NCBI GenBank assembly: GCA_026396195.1
Contig: JAPLXH010000007.1
Span: forward strand, 99,006 to 146,687
Length of the DNA: 47,682 nt
Source of the DNA: Candidatus Nealsonbacteria bacterium
GTDB lineage: Bacteria; Patescibacteriota; Minisyncoccia; Minisyncoccales; JAGGXC01
Direction: 5' to 3'
The position numbers and the translations under genes are program-made. The notes under the pieces were generated by a model. The model searched no databases and had not been told where the DNA came from. It saw only the letters and a list, made by a program, of their open reading frames with translations. Below, one piece after another: positions 14,331-23,458 of this stretch (positions within the stretch are counted from its first letter, which is position 1; each line of letters opens with the position of its first letter).

Positions 14331-16020
14331 ATACTTTCTTTACTGTCGGAAATCAACAGACGAAAAAGATAGACAGATTTTAAGTTTGGAATCGCAAGAC
14401 GAGGAAGCAATAAAGCGATTCTCTAATCTTAAAATAAAAAAAATGTCTCACGAATCGGTGAGTGCATTCAAGCCGTACAAGCGTCCAATCTTCAAAGAAA
14501 TGATTGAGCGTATTCAAAAAGGAGAAGCGCAAGGCATTATAGCTTGGCATCCAGACCGTTTGTCTCGAAATCCAATAGACGCAGCCCAAATTATTTATTT
14601 ATTGGATACGGGAGCTCTCAAAGACCTTAAATTCTGCACATATAATTTCGACAATACCCCCGAAGGCAAAATGCTATTGCAAATTACGATGTCGCAATCG
14701 AAATACAGCTCTGATAAATTAAGCGGGGACGTTGCAAGGGGTCTACGTAAAAAAGCACAAACGGGATGGAGGCCGACTCTCGCGCCATTAGGATACATCA
14801 ACAGTAAAACAAAACCGAAAGGTGAACAAGATTTCTCAAATGATGAAATAAGATTTTCTTTAGTAAAACAACTTTGGCAAATGATGCTTACGGGCAATTA
14901 TAGCGTTTCGCAATTGCTTGATATTGCAAACAATAAATTAAAATTGACGCAGCCAACCACTCCCAAAAGACCTGAAAGAAAATTATATTTAAGTACTCTT
15001 TACCGCATATTCAGTAACCCCTTTTATTATGGTTGGTATGAATGGGGCAAAGATAACTGGCTTCAAGGGAATCACGAATCGATGATAACCGAAGAAGAAT
15101 ATGACCAAGTTCAAAAGCTACTGGGCAGACACGGGCGGCCAAGACCACAAAAGCATAGATTTGCTTTTACTGGAATAATGCGATGTCCTTGCGGAGCTGG
15201 TATTACAGCAGAAGAAAAAGTTAAAAAACAAAAAAATGGGAATATCCATCGCTATGTTTATTACCATTGCACCAGAAAAATAAATACCGATTGTACGGAA
15301 AAGTCCATTGAGATTAAAGATTTTAATAAACAAGTTGATGACGTTCTCGCTAAACTGAATATCTCGGAACGTTTCCAGAAATGGGCTCTGCAATACCTAC
15401 ACGAAATCAGAAAAACCGAAGCTCACGTCCAGCAAGATTCATTGGCTGCAAAACAGCACGCGCTGGCAAGAACAACAGAGCAATTAGAGAACCTACTGCT
15501 TAAATACATCGCGCCAGAAAATGCTGAAAATAAACTAATAGCAGAGCAAGAGTATGCGTCAGCAAAAAGTCGTCTGTTGAAAGAAAAAAGCTCTCTCGAA
15601 GAAGATTTAAGAAAACAAGGTAGGGATGTTGAGGAGTGGGTTGAATTAAGCGAGAAGACGTTTAATTTTGCTCGCTACGCGCGCATATGGTTCGCCAGAG
15701 GCGACGCAGATGCCAGACGAGCTATATTTGCCTGTTTAGGTTCGGACTTCCTCTTAAAAGACCAAAATGTTCTCATTTCTATGAGAAAACCCTTCAAATT
15801 TATCTTTGAAGGGTTGTCTCAAGCCGAAGAAGAATTAAAACGGTTAGAACCTGCCAAAATGCCTGAAAATGTGAGGGAATTTGATTCTTTACGGCAAAAA
15901 ATTCCTGTGTGGAGCGGGATACGGGAGTCGAACCCGTCTCTTCACCTTGGAAGGGTGACGTTGAACCGATCAACTAATCCCGCAAGTAAATTTTTAATCT
16001 TTCGGGGCGCTGGGAATTGA
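14305..16020 (+). CDS. Large serine recombinase (integrase)
   Basis: A site-specific recombinase that probably moves this island. From ATG 14305 (MADNNPKIKYFLYCRKS) the protein has a resolvase catalytic domain with nucleophile Ser17 in YCRKSTDEKDRQ and the Arg pair in WHPDRLSRN; a recombinase domain (about 150-280); a zinc ribbon with CPCG near 294 and HC...DC near 322-331; and a coiled coil (about 365-440). The last 35 or so residues are translated antisense through tRNA-Gly(UCC) and into tRNA-Pro, reading GIRESNPSLHLGR, so the native stop was probably lost on integration. An alternative upstream start (14185) has no support. Confidence 0.9.
   Translation: MADNNPKIKYFLYCRKSTDEKDRQILSLESQDEEAIKRFSNLKIKKMSHESVSAFKPYKRPIFKEMIERIQKGEAQGIIAWHPDRLSRNPIDAAQIIYLLDTGALKDLKFCTYNFDNTPEGKMLLQITMSQSKYSSDKLSGDVARGLRKKAQTGWRPTLAPLGYINSKTKPKGEQDFSNDEIRFSLVKQLWQMMLTGNYSVSQLLDIANNKLKLTQPTTPKRPERKLYLSTLYRIFSNPFYYGWYEWGKDNWLQGNHESMITEEEYDQVQKLLGRHGRPRPQKHRFAFTGIMRCPCGAGITAEEKVKKQKNGNIHRYVYYHCTRKINTDCTEKSIEIKDFNKQVDDVLAKLNISERFQKWALQYLHEIRKTEAHVQQDSLAAKQHALARTTEQLENLLLKYIAPENAENKLIAEQEYASAKSRLLKEKSSLEEDLRKQGRDVEEWVELSEKTFNFARYARIWFARGDADARRAIFACLGSDFLLKDQNVLISMRKPFKFIFEGLSQAEEELKRLEPAKMPENVREFDSLRQKIPVWSGIRESNPSLHLGRVTLNRSTNPASKFLIFRGAGN
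15912..15920. other. Candidate right attachment-site core
   Basis: GAGCGGGAT, overlapping the 3' end of tRNA-Gly(UCC); identical to 7543-7551. Confidence 0.45.
15913..15983 (-). tRNA. tRNA-Gly (anticodon UCC)
   Basis: Acceptor GCGGGAT pairs with ATCCCGC; the anticodon loop CTTCCAA gives UCC; T-arm with TTCGACT loop; discriminator U. Its 3' end is the probable target of the adjacent recombinase. CCA is not encoded. Confidence 0.93.
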
Positions 16021-16072
16021 ACCCAGATTTCATGCTCCCAAAGCATGTATACTTCCATTGTACTACGCCCCG
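16002..16072 (-). tRNA. tRNA-Pro (anticodon UGG)
   Basis: Acceptor CGGGGCG/CGCCCCG, anticodon stem ATGCT/AGCAT with loop TTTGGGA (UGG), T-loop TTCAATT, discriminator A. It lies upstream of tRNA-Gly in the same orientation. Confidence 0.93.
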
Positions 16073-16170
16073 GGGTTAATTTCGGTCGCTATAAAAGGCC
16101 TCGTGTGAAAATCTCAAATCAAGTTAGCAATTTTTAATTTTACTATAAAAAATTTTTATTGCAAGTTTGT

Positions 16171-16290
16171 TTCTTTTGACCCGGCAAGTCGGGTCAAAAG
16201 AAGATATTCGGCTGAGCCCTTCGACGGTGAGCCGCTCAGGACGATAGAACCGCTCAGTCGAAGCCCTCTCTCCGCAAAGGATATCCACTC
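16171..16290. repeat. Palindrome-rich intergenic cluster
   Basis: A perfect 12-bp inverted repeat (TTCTTTTGACCC, 8-nt loop, GGGTCAAAAGAA; 16171-16202) is followed by a CCCTTCGAC...CTCAGGAC repeat (16217-16242). This pairs over a longer distance with GTCGAAG at about 16257-16263. No gene is seen here. Confidence 0.65.
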
Positions 16291-16348
16291 CCTTTAGGGC
16301 GGCGCAGTTCATTTTTTATTTTTATTTATGTTATGATATGATAAATAT

Positions 16349-17293
16349 ATGAAAAATAAAATTATTGAACAATTAAATCTAAAAACCCAATGCAAAAAGT
16401 ACGGCCTTCCCCTGTGGCAGTGCCCTCATTTTATTTTTGTTGTAATGGGCGTTGTCATTATGGTTACATCTCTTCTGGCTTATTTTATAGGGTTCAGATA
16501 CGTTGAAGACCCGTTATTAATTTGTTTGGTGGTGATGTTAATAACCGGATTTTTATTTATTTTGTCTTTTGTCGTAGTTAAAAGCTTTGAAAATTTAGCC
16601 GAAGCTTCTCGCATGAAATTAGAATTTTTAGCGATAATTTCCCATCAAATGAGAACTCCTTTTTCAAACCTAAGGTGGGTCATTGATTTATTAAATTCAG
16701 GCCGAGTCGGAGAAGTCCAGAATGACCAACAAGAATATTTGAAAATTTTAAAAGAAAACAGCGAAAGAATGGAAAGCTTAATTAGCCAGTTGCTTACCGC
16801 TTCAAAGTTTGAGCAAGGGAAGATTCCACTTAAGATGGCCGGTTTTTCTTTAAAAACATTAACGGAAAAAGTGATTACTGAACTTAAGCCGTTATCCAAC
16901 GCTTCGAACATAGAAGTAAAATTTGAATGCAAAGAAGAAATACCCGACATCTTTGGAGACCAAGATTGGATAAGGGAAGTTATAAGCAATTTGTTGGATA
17001 ACGCCATAAAATATACGAAAAACAAGGGAGAGGTTAAAATAACCATTTTTAAAAAGGGGCAAAAAATTTACTTTGAAGTAAAAGACACGGGAGCCGGAAT
17101 TCCCAAAGAAGACCAGAAGTATATATTTGAAAAATTTTTTCGCGCCCAAAATATTTTAAAGAAGCAAACCCAAGGTTCGGGACTCGGTCTTTTTATTGCA
17201 AAATCTATAATCGAATCCCATAAAGGAAAAATAGGATTTAAATCAGAAGCAGGGGAAGGGTCGACTTTTTGGTTTTTATTACCAATAAAATAA
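16349..17293 (+). CDS. Membrane sensor histidine kinase
   Basis: A 314-aa kinase with two membrane helices (about 29-49 and 57-77) and almost no extracellular loop, so it probably senses within the membrane. HisKA domain with phospho-acceptor His99 in AIISHQMRTPFSNLR; HATPase domain with N-box NLLDNAIKYT, G1 box DTGAGIP, F-box EKFFRA and G2 box GSGLGLFIAKSI. The receiver protein starts 9 nt after its stop, so the two form a two-component pair directly upstream of the pilus operon. A role in pilus control is inference from position. A weak -10 (TATGAT, 16332-16337) lies just before the ATG. Confidence 0.92.
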   Translation: MKNKIIEQLNLKTQCKKYGLPLWQCPHFIFVVMGVVIMVTSLLAYFIGFRYVEDPLLICLVVMLITGFLFILSFVVVKSFENLAEASRMKLEFLAIISHQMRTPFSNLRWVIDLLNSGRVGEVQNDQQEYLKILKENSERMESLISQLLTASKFEQGKIPLKMAGFSLKTLTEKVITELKPLSNASNIEVKFECKEEIPDIFGDQDWIREVISNLLDNAIKYTKNKGEVKITIFKKGQKIYFEVKDTGAGIPKEDQKYIFEKFFRAQNILKKQTQGSGLGLFIAKSIIESHKGKIGFKSEAGEGSTFWFLLPIK

Positions 17294-17301
17294 ATAAAAA
17301 T

Positions 17302-17676
17302 ATGAAAAAAATTTTATTTATAGAAGATGAATCTGCCTTACAAAAAACCTTCAGAGTTTTTATTGAGCAGGAAGGATACAAGATGGTTTCGGCCTTAGAC
17401 GGAGAATCGGGTTTTAATTTAGCTAAACTGGAAAAGCCGGATTTAATTTTGCTCGACCTTATCTTGCCAAGACTTAATGGTTTTGAAGTATTGGAAAAAC
17501 TGAAAGAAGACTACGAAACAAAAGAAATTCCGGTAATTATTCTTACTAATCTCGAAAATCCAGATGATATCAATAAGGCCTTGGAATTAGGGGCTAAAAC
17601 TTATTTAGTTAAATCAAATTATACTTTATCGGAATTGGTGGAAAAAGTTAAAAAAGCTTTAGAAGAAGAAAGGTAA
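17302..17676 (+). CDS. Single-domain response regulator (CheY-like)
   Basis: A 124-aa receiver with the acidic pocket Glu8-Asp9, phospho-acceptor Asp52 in LILLDLILPRLNGFEVL, Thr82 in ILTNLENPDD and Lys104 in YLVKSNYT. There is no output domain, so it acts through protein contact or a phosphorelay. The start at 17302 (MKKILFIEDES) is chosen over an upstream frame overlapping the kinase. It ends 10 nt before pilB, so it could be transcribed with the pilus genes. Confidence 0.93.
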   Translation: MKKILFIEDESALQKTFRVFIEQEGYKMVSALDGESGFNLAKLEKPDLILLDLILPRLNGFEVLEKLKEDYETKEIPVIILTNLENPDDINKALELGAKTYLVKSNYTLSELVEKVKKALEEER

Positions 17677-17686
17677 AAAAATTTTT

Positions 17687-19435
17687 ATGAGGATTGAAGT
17701 CCAACAATTAAAAGCTTTTTTATTGGATACCAGTTTAGTTACCGAAGAACAATTTGACAGAGCTTTAAAAAAAGCCGAGAAAACCAAACAAAAAATTGGT
17801 GATATTCTGATTTCCGACGGCTTAATTTCTCAAGAAGAATTAATAAAACTGGAGGCTTATATTTTGGGAATTCCTTTTGTGGACCTGGCAAAAGAAAAAA
17901 TCGACTCAGAAATTTTAAAAATTATTCCGGAGCCCATTGCCAAGTCCCACAATATTATTGCTTTTCGGAAAAAAGGAAATTCTTTGGAAGTGGCGATGCT
18001 TGACCCGGAGGATTTAGAAACAATAGAATTTATCAAGAAAAAATCTAATTTAAAAATATTGGCCAGATTAACCACTTCTCAGGGGATCAAAAACGCTTTG
18101 AGGCAATATCAAAAAACCTTGGAAGCGGAATTCGGCGATATTATAAAAAAAGAAGCCGGTGAGATAAGGGCTTTTAAGGAACAAACATTTGAAGAGGAAG
18201 AAAAAGAATTAAAAAAAGCAGCCGAGGAATTGCCGGTTATTAAAATAGTAGAAACTTTAATTCATCACGCTGTTTTAGAAAGAGCTTCCGATATTCACAT
18301 TGAACCTCAAGAAAAAGAAATTGTAATCAGATATAGAATAGACGGCATTCTGAGAGATGCCATGGTTTTGCCAAAAACCGCGGCCTCAGGCATTGTGGCC
18401 AGAATTAAAGTTTTATCTAATTTAAAATTAGACGAACATCGTCTTCCCCAGGACGGCCGTTTTAAGTTTGAAACTGAAGACTATAAATATTCAATCAGAG
18501 TTTCGATTTTACCGGTTTACAACGGAGAAAAAATTGTAATGAGACTTCTCTCTGAAAGCTCAAAAGCTTATACCTTGGAAGGGCTCGGTTTAAGGGGAGA
18601 AGAGCTGGAAAAAGTCCAAGAATCTTTAAGAAAACCCATTGGCATGGTTTTAATAACAGGTCCGACAGGCTCAGGAAAAACAACTACTCTTTACGCTATG
18701 ATGGATATTTTAAACACTCCGGACGTTAATATTTCCACCATTGAAGATCCCATCGAATATCGAATGCCGAGAATTAATCAAACTCAGGTTAATTCTAAAA
18801 TCGGACTGTCTTTTGCTTCGGGACTAAGAACATTGCTTCGTCAGGACCCAGATGTTTTAATGGTCGGAGAAATCAGGGATGCCGAAACAGTAGGATTGGC
18901 GATTAACGCCGCTCTAACCGGCCATTTAGTTTTATCAACTCTTCACACCAATGACGCGGCCGGATCCATTCCCAGATTAATTGACATGAAAGCGGAGCCG
19001 TTTCTAATTTCTTCAACCCTAGAGGTTATTATTGCTCAAAGATTGGTTAGAACGATTTACGAAGATAAAGATAAATATAAGTTAAAAAAACCGGAGATAG
19101 AAAACTTAAAAAAATATTGCGACCCGGATAAAATTTTAGATGTTTTAAAAAAAGAAAAAATAGCAAAACCAAAAGACAACTTTGAAGACATAGAATTTTA
19201 TCGGCCCAAATCGAGTCCAGATTGTCCCGACGGTTATTCCGGCCGGATAGGAATTTATGAGGTTTTGCCGGTTTCCGAATCAATAAAAGAACTAATCAAC
19301 AAAGGAGCCAGCTCTGATGAAATAAAAAGACAAGCCCAGAGAGAAGGAATGAGAACCATGGTGGAAGACGGATTTGTGAAAGCGGCCCAAGGAATTACTT
19401 CTATTGAAGAAATACTGCGCGTTATCACTGAATAG
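17687..19435 (+). CDS. pilB: Type IV pilus assembly ATPase PilB
   Basis: A hexameric cytoplasmic motor that drives pilus extension. The 582-aa protein has an N-terminal MshEN/GspE-N domain (about 1-150), a linker, and a secretion-ATPase domain with Walker A GPTGSGKTTTLY, the Asp/His-box regions, Walker B-like LLRQDPDVLMVGEIRD and HTNDAAGSIPRL. The tetracysteine zinc site usual in PilB is not intact: the first CxxC after AQRLVR is absent (RTIYEDKDKY), and only Cys in SPDCPDGYSGR remains near the second. It is followed by pilC after 12 nt. Confidence 0.95.
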   Translation: MRIEVQQLKAFLLDTSLVTEEQFDRALKKAEKTKQKIGDILISDGLISQEELIKLEAYILGIPFVDLAKEKIDSEILKIIPEPIAKSHNIIAFRKKGNSLEVAMLDPEDLETIEFIKKKSNLKILARLTTSQGIKNALRQYQKTLEAEFGDIIKKEAGEIRAFKEQTFEEEEKELKKAAEELPVIKIVETLIHHAVLERASDIHIEPQEKEIVIRYRIDGILRDAMVLPKTAASGIVARIKVLSNLKLDEHRLPQDGRFKFETEDYKYSIRVSILPVYNGEKIVMRLLSESSKAYTLEGLGLRGEELEKVQESLRKPIGMVLITGPTGSGKTTTLYAMMDILNTPDVNISTIEDPIEYRMPRINQTQVNSKIGLSFASGLRTLLRQDPDVLMVGEIRDAETVGLAINAALTGHLVLSTLHTNDAAGSIPRLIDMKAEPFLISSTLEVIIAQRLVRTIYEDKDKYKLKKPEIENLKKYCDPDKILDVLKKEKIAKPKDNFEDIEFYRPKSSPDCPDGYSGRIGIYEVLPVSESIKELINKGASSDEIKRQAQREGMRTMVEDGFVKAAQGITSIEEILRVITE

Positions 19436-19447
19436 TTTTAAAATAAA

Positions 19448-20659
19448 ATGCCCAAATATTTTTATCAGGCCACTTCTGCCCAAGGCGAGCTTCAATCAGG
19501 AGTTCAGGAGGCAAAAGATGAATCTGAATTGGCAAAAACTCTTCGCAATGAAGGGTATATTTTGGTTTCAGCCAGCTTGGAAAAAAAGAAAGAAAGGTTC
19601 GGTTTTTTGGGAAAATTAAAAGGAATTTCTTTAAAAGATAGATTATTTTTTACCAGGAATTTAAGATTGATGATAAAATCCGGCATTTCCTTACCAAAAG
19701 CCCTTTCTATTTTAAGCGCTCAAACCGGAAATAAAAAATTTCAAGAAATTCTTTTTAAAATTAAAGAAGAAATATTAAAAGGAAAAAAATTATCAGAAGC
19801 ATTAAAAAATCATCCCGCTACTTTTTCCGAACTTTATTCCAGCATGGTGGAAATAGGCGAAGAAACGGGAAATCTGGAAGACGTTTTAAATGGGTTATCC
19901 AAACAAATGGAAAGAACTTATGAATTAAGAGCAAAAATAAAAGGAGCGATGGTTTATCCGTCGGTTATTATTATCGCCATGATGGGAATCGGAGTTTTAA
20001 TGATGATTACGGTGGTTCCAAAACTGGCTGAAACCTTTGAAGAAATTGGAATTGAGTTGCCTTTTACCACAAAAGTGATAATTACGGCAGCCAGCTTAAT
20101 GTCTAAGTTTTGGTTTTTGTTGCCCTTAGTCTTTTTAATTATAATTTTATTATTTAAAAAACTTTTAGGTTCTTCTAAAAAAAGGAACAAAAAGATTGAC
20201 GGGTTGCTTTTGAAAATTCCGGTTATTTCTTCAATTATTAAAGAAAGCAATATAGCTTATACCGCCAGAACCCTTACAGCCCTTATTAATGCCGGTGTTC
20301 CCATCATAAAATCATTGGAAATCGTCTCAAGAACTTTGGACAATTTTTATTTCAGAGAAGCGATGGAGGTTTCCTCAATGGAAGTTAAAAAAGGAAAAAA
20401 ACTTTCAGACGTTCTTAAAAATTTTCCCAAGGTTTATCCGATTACTTTTTCGGAAATGTTGGCCATAGGAGAAGAGACCGGGGAAACAGCGGATATTTTA
20501 GATAAAATAGCCGATTTTGCCGAAAGCGAGGTTGACAGCTTGACTAAAAATTTATCAGCGGTGATTGAGCCCATAATCATGATAATAGTCGGAACAGCCG
20601 TCGGCTTTTTTGCGGTTTCCATGATTCAACCGATGTATTCTATGCTAGGGAGCATTTGA
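19448..20659 (+). CDS. pilC: Type IV pilus inner-membrane platform protein PilC
   Basis: The 403-aa integral membrane platform that couples PilB to pilin polymerisation. It contains two tandem T2SF domains, each with the GEETGxLxxxL signature: MVEIGEETGNLEDVL (about 136-150) and MLAIGEETGETADIL (about 340-354). Membrane segments lie near 175-195, 217-240 and the C-terminus (IIMIIVGTAVGFFAVSMI). Length and layout are typical of PilC/GspF. Confidence 0.95.
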   Translation: MPKYFYQATSAQGELQSGVQEAKDESELAKTLRNEGYILVSASLEKKKERFGFLGKLKGISLKDRLFFTRNLRLMIKSGISLPKALSILSAQTGNKKFQEILFKIKEEILKGKKLSEALKNHPATFSELYSSMVEIGEETGNLEDVLNGLSKQMERTYELRAKIKGAMVYPSVIIIAMMGIGVLMMITVVPKLAETFEEIGIELPFTTKVIITAASLMSKFWFLLPLVFLIIILLFKKLLGSSKKRNKKIDGLLLKIPVISSIIKESNIAYTARTLTALINAGVPIIKSLEIVSRTLDNFYFREAMEVSSMEVKKGKKLSDVLKNFPKVYPITFSEMLAIGEETGETADILDKIADFAESEVDSLTKNLSAVIEPIIMIIVGTAVGFFAVSMIQPMYSMLGSI

Positions 20660-20707
20660 TTGCTCCAAAGACATCAAATTCTATTTTATATTTTAGTATT
20701 TTTTTAT

Positions 20708-22432
20708 ATGAAAAAAGGACTTACTTTAATAGAAGTTTTAATAGGAATATTTTTACTTCTTATTATTTCTTCCGGTGTTTTTGGGTCCTACCGGTTAATT
20801 TTAAAGGTTATTGCCCAGTCTAGAAGCAGAATTACAGCTACTGCCATTGCCAACGGTCAAATAGAAAAAATTAAAAACTTATCTTATGAATCAATCGGAA
20901 TAAATGGCGGGTTTCCGGAAGGAACGTTAGAGGCATTTGCCACTACTAACCAAAATAATGCTCAATATACGATTGAACAAAGAGTCGATTATGTTATTGA
21001 TCCAATCGACGGGGTGTCTCCGCCCGAAGATGATTGTCCTAATGATTATAAAAGAGCGGAAGTTAAGGTTTCTTGGTCGCTAAAGCCCGGCGACAAGGTG
21101 GCTTTAATTACCGACATTGCTCCTAAGAATCTTACTCAAGAGTGTTTAATTAGCGGTGGGATTATTTCAGTTTCTGTTTTTGATGCTTACGGAACCATGG
21201 TTCCTTTTCCTTTGATTGAAATCAGGGACCCGGCAAACGATCAAACATTGAAAACAGCCACTCCCTTTGAAGGACAGCACTATTTTTCTTTATCTACCTC
21301 TACCTATAAGATTGTTGTTTCAAAGGATGGCTACAGCACGGAAAGAACCTATGGGACCAATGAGGTTCTTACTCCAGACAAGCCTAATCCGATAGTTCTT
21401 GAAGGAAAGCTTGTAGAAAACAGTTTTTCCATCGATAAGGTAAGCACTTTTTCCGTAGAAACTCTTTCTCCACGAGGAATTGATTATTTTTCAGACTCTT
21501 TTTTAAACGAAGATAAAATTTCCGAAAAATCCAACGTGTTCATTAACGATGGGAAAATAGAACTGGCAACCTCCGATGATGGATATTTGTCCGATGGTTT
21601 TGTTGTTTCAGCTGAGATTTTACCGACCAACTTAGTTCATTGGGATAAATTTTATTTTTCAGATTTAAAACCGACAGATACCAGCCTGAAATATCAAATT
21701 TATTATGCTTCCGGCACTGACGGGTACTTCTTGATTCCCGAGTCTGATTTGGCGGGTAACGCAGCGGGCTTTGAGGCTTCTCCTATAGACCTGTCAGGCC
21801 TTTCTATTGTTGATTATGATAAATTAAAAACAAAAGCAGGCTTTTTTTCCGGTTCTTTGGATAAAACTCCCGTTCTTTATGATTGGCAAACTTCTTGGAT
21901 TACTTCCCAAGCGGTTTCCATGCCAAATATTGAATTTAATTTACAAGGTGCGAAAATCATTGGAAAAGATAGCGAGGAAAATTTTGTTTATAAATATTCA
22001 ACCACCATAATAACAAATTCTGTCGGCCTTAAAGATATTCAAAATTTAGAGTGGGACTTGTATACTTTTTCAACTACGCCGGCTAGTAATCTGGATTTAG
22101 TAGAAATTCAGCCTTCTCCTCAGCCGATTAATCTTTTACCAGATACTAATTCTCCCGTTAAGTTGTATCTTGAGGCCCAAAATTCTTTTTTATTAACCTT
22201 AGAAGATAGCGAAACCCTGGAGCCGATATTTTCGGCCACAGCAACTTTATCTAATTTGGGTTTAGGTTACAGCCAATATCAATATACAAATGAAAAAGGT
22301 CAAACCTATTTCATTCCTTTAAGCCAAGTAAATTATACTTTAGAAATTTTTGCTGTCGGATACCTCAATACTTCAACGGTGGTTTTTGTTTCAGGAGATA
22401 CGAATAAAATAATTAAATTAGAGCAGGAATAA
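20708..22432 (+). CDS. Large prepilin-like protein with carboxypeptidase-regulatory-like domains
   Basis: A 574-aa protein with a class III-type prepilin N-terminus: MKKG|LTLIEVLIGIFLLLIISSG, with Gly before the cleavage site and Glu at +5. It then carries folds unusual for a pilin: a Cna-B/carboxypeptidase-regulatory-like segment around SVSVFDAYGTMVPFPLIEIR to VVSKDGYSTERTYG, and another near the end (LTLEDSETLEPIFSATATL, VNYTLEIFAVGYLNTSTV). It could be a tip or minor pilin with a large adhesive head. The start at 20708 is set by the prepilin motif. It belongs to the pilB-pilC operon. Confidence 0.8.
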   Translation: MKKGLTLIEVLIGIFLLLIISSGVFGSYRLILKVIAQSRSRITATAIANGQIEKIKNLSYESIGINGGFPEGTLEAFATTNQNNAQYTIEQRVDYVIDPIDGVSPPEDDCPNDYKRAEVKVSWSLKPGDKVALITDIAPKNLTQECLISGGIISVSVFDAYGTMVPFPLIEIRDPANDQTLKTATPFEGQHYFSLSTSTYKIVVSKDGYSTERTYGTNEVLTPDKPNPIVLEGKLVENSFSIDKVSTFSVETLSPRGIDYFSDSFLNEDKISEKSNVFINDGKIELATSDDGYLSDGFVVSAEILPTNLVHWDKFYFSDLKPTDTSLKYQIYYASGTDGYFLIPESDLAGNAAGFEASPIDLSGLSIVDYDKLKTKAGFFSGSLDKTPVLYDWQTSWITSQAVSMPNIEFNLQGAKIIGKDSEENFVYKYSTTIITNSVGLKDIQNLEWDLYTFSTTPASNLDLVEIQPSPQPINLLPDTNSPVKLYLEAQNSFLLTLEDSETLEPIFSATATLSNLGLGYSQYQYTNEKGQTYFIPLSQVNYTLEIFAVGYLNTSTVVFVSGDTNKIIKLEQE

Positions 22433-22465
22433 TAAACGCTGAGCTTAAATTTTTTTAAAAAAATT

Positions 22466-23440
22466 ATGAAAGGTTTTACGGCGATTGAAGCATTAGTGTC
22501 TATCATAATTTTCTCTTTAGCAACGGGAGCCATTACTGGTTTCATTTTTTTGTCTTATCGAACACATAACTATGCTTTTGAAGAGTCAACGGCTGTTAAC
22601 GAAGCTCGGAGAGGAGTTGAATTGATGACCAGAGATATAAGAGCGGCGAAAACAGGAGATAACGGCTCTTATCCGATAGAAAGAGCCGATGACAAACAAT
22701 TTATATTTTATAGCGACATAGATAAAGATGGCGAAACCGAAAGAGTAAGATATTTTTTAGGAACAATAAGTTCGGGGAGCCAGACAAAAGAGTGCACAGC
22801 TGCCAACAGAGGAGGGTCTTGCAGTGTTACTTTTTCTAATTTTTTAACCGGAGAACTGCAATCAGCCTTAGTAAAAGTTTCATTAGAAGGCGACCTAGAT
22901 GCTTCCGATGAATATGTTGAAATTTCGGCTGATGGGACACCCCTTATAACAGATCTTTGTGAATTCGGTTGTTCGCATTGCGCCGGGAGATGGGAAGGAA
23001 CCACTACTTTTGATGTAACCAGTCAAGCCAGCGATAACTCCATTCAATTTACAGCCGATGCAACTTATCCAGTTCATCGGCAATGTCCGGTAGTTTCTTC
23101 TGATCATGCAATGAGAGCAAGGTTTGAACTTCCTTGGACCGAAGAATTGATAGGCGCGGGAAACGAGTTAAAAAAAGGAGTAACAGAGCCTGTCGGCAAT
23201 CCGGTTACATATCCCGCAGACCAAGAAAAAATTTCAATTATAACTTCTTATATTCGCAATGATCCCCCGATTTTTAAATATTTTGACAAAGACGGAAACG
23301 AAATTATTAGCGCGCCTTTTCGCTTGACCGATACAAAATTAATGGGAATTTATCTGGTCATTAATGTTGACCCGAACCGTCCGCCCAATGAGTTCCAGCT
23401 GGAATCTTATGTTCAGCTGAGAAACCTGAAAACAGAATAA
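22466..23440 (+). CDS. Minor pseudopilin-like protein
   Basis: A 324-aa protein beginning MKG|FTAIEALVSIIIFSLATG, a clear prepilin peptidase site with Glu at +5, followed by an extended helix and a beta-rich head with several Cys residues (KECTAANRGGSCSVTF, CEFGCSHCAGRW). The family resembles PilW/GspJ-type minor pilins in position and style. Its early region ESTAVNEARRGVELMTRDIRAAKTG is typical of pseudopilin J/W proteins. Confidence 0.8.
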   Translation: MKGFTAIEALVSIIIFSLATGAITGFIFLSYRTHNYAFEESTAVNEARRGVELMTRDIRAAKTGDNGSYPIERADDKQFIFYSDIDKDGETERVRYFLGTISSGSQTKECTAANRGGSCSVTFSNFLTGELQSALVKVSLEGDLDASDEYVEISADGTPLITDLCEFGCSHCAGRWEGTTTFDVTSQASDNSIQFTADATYPVHRQCPVVSSDHAMRARFELPWTEELIGAGNELKKGVTEPVGNPVTYPADQEKISIITSYIRNDPPIFKYFDKDGNEIISAPFRLTDTKLMGIYLVINVDPNRPPNEFQLESYVQLRNLKTE

Positions 23441-23458
23441 ATTTTTTAATCATTGTTT

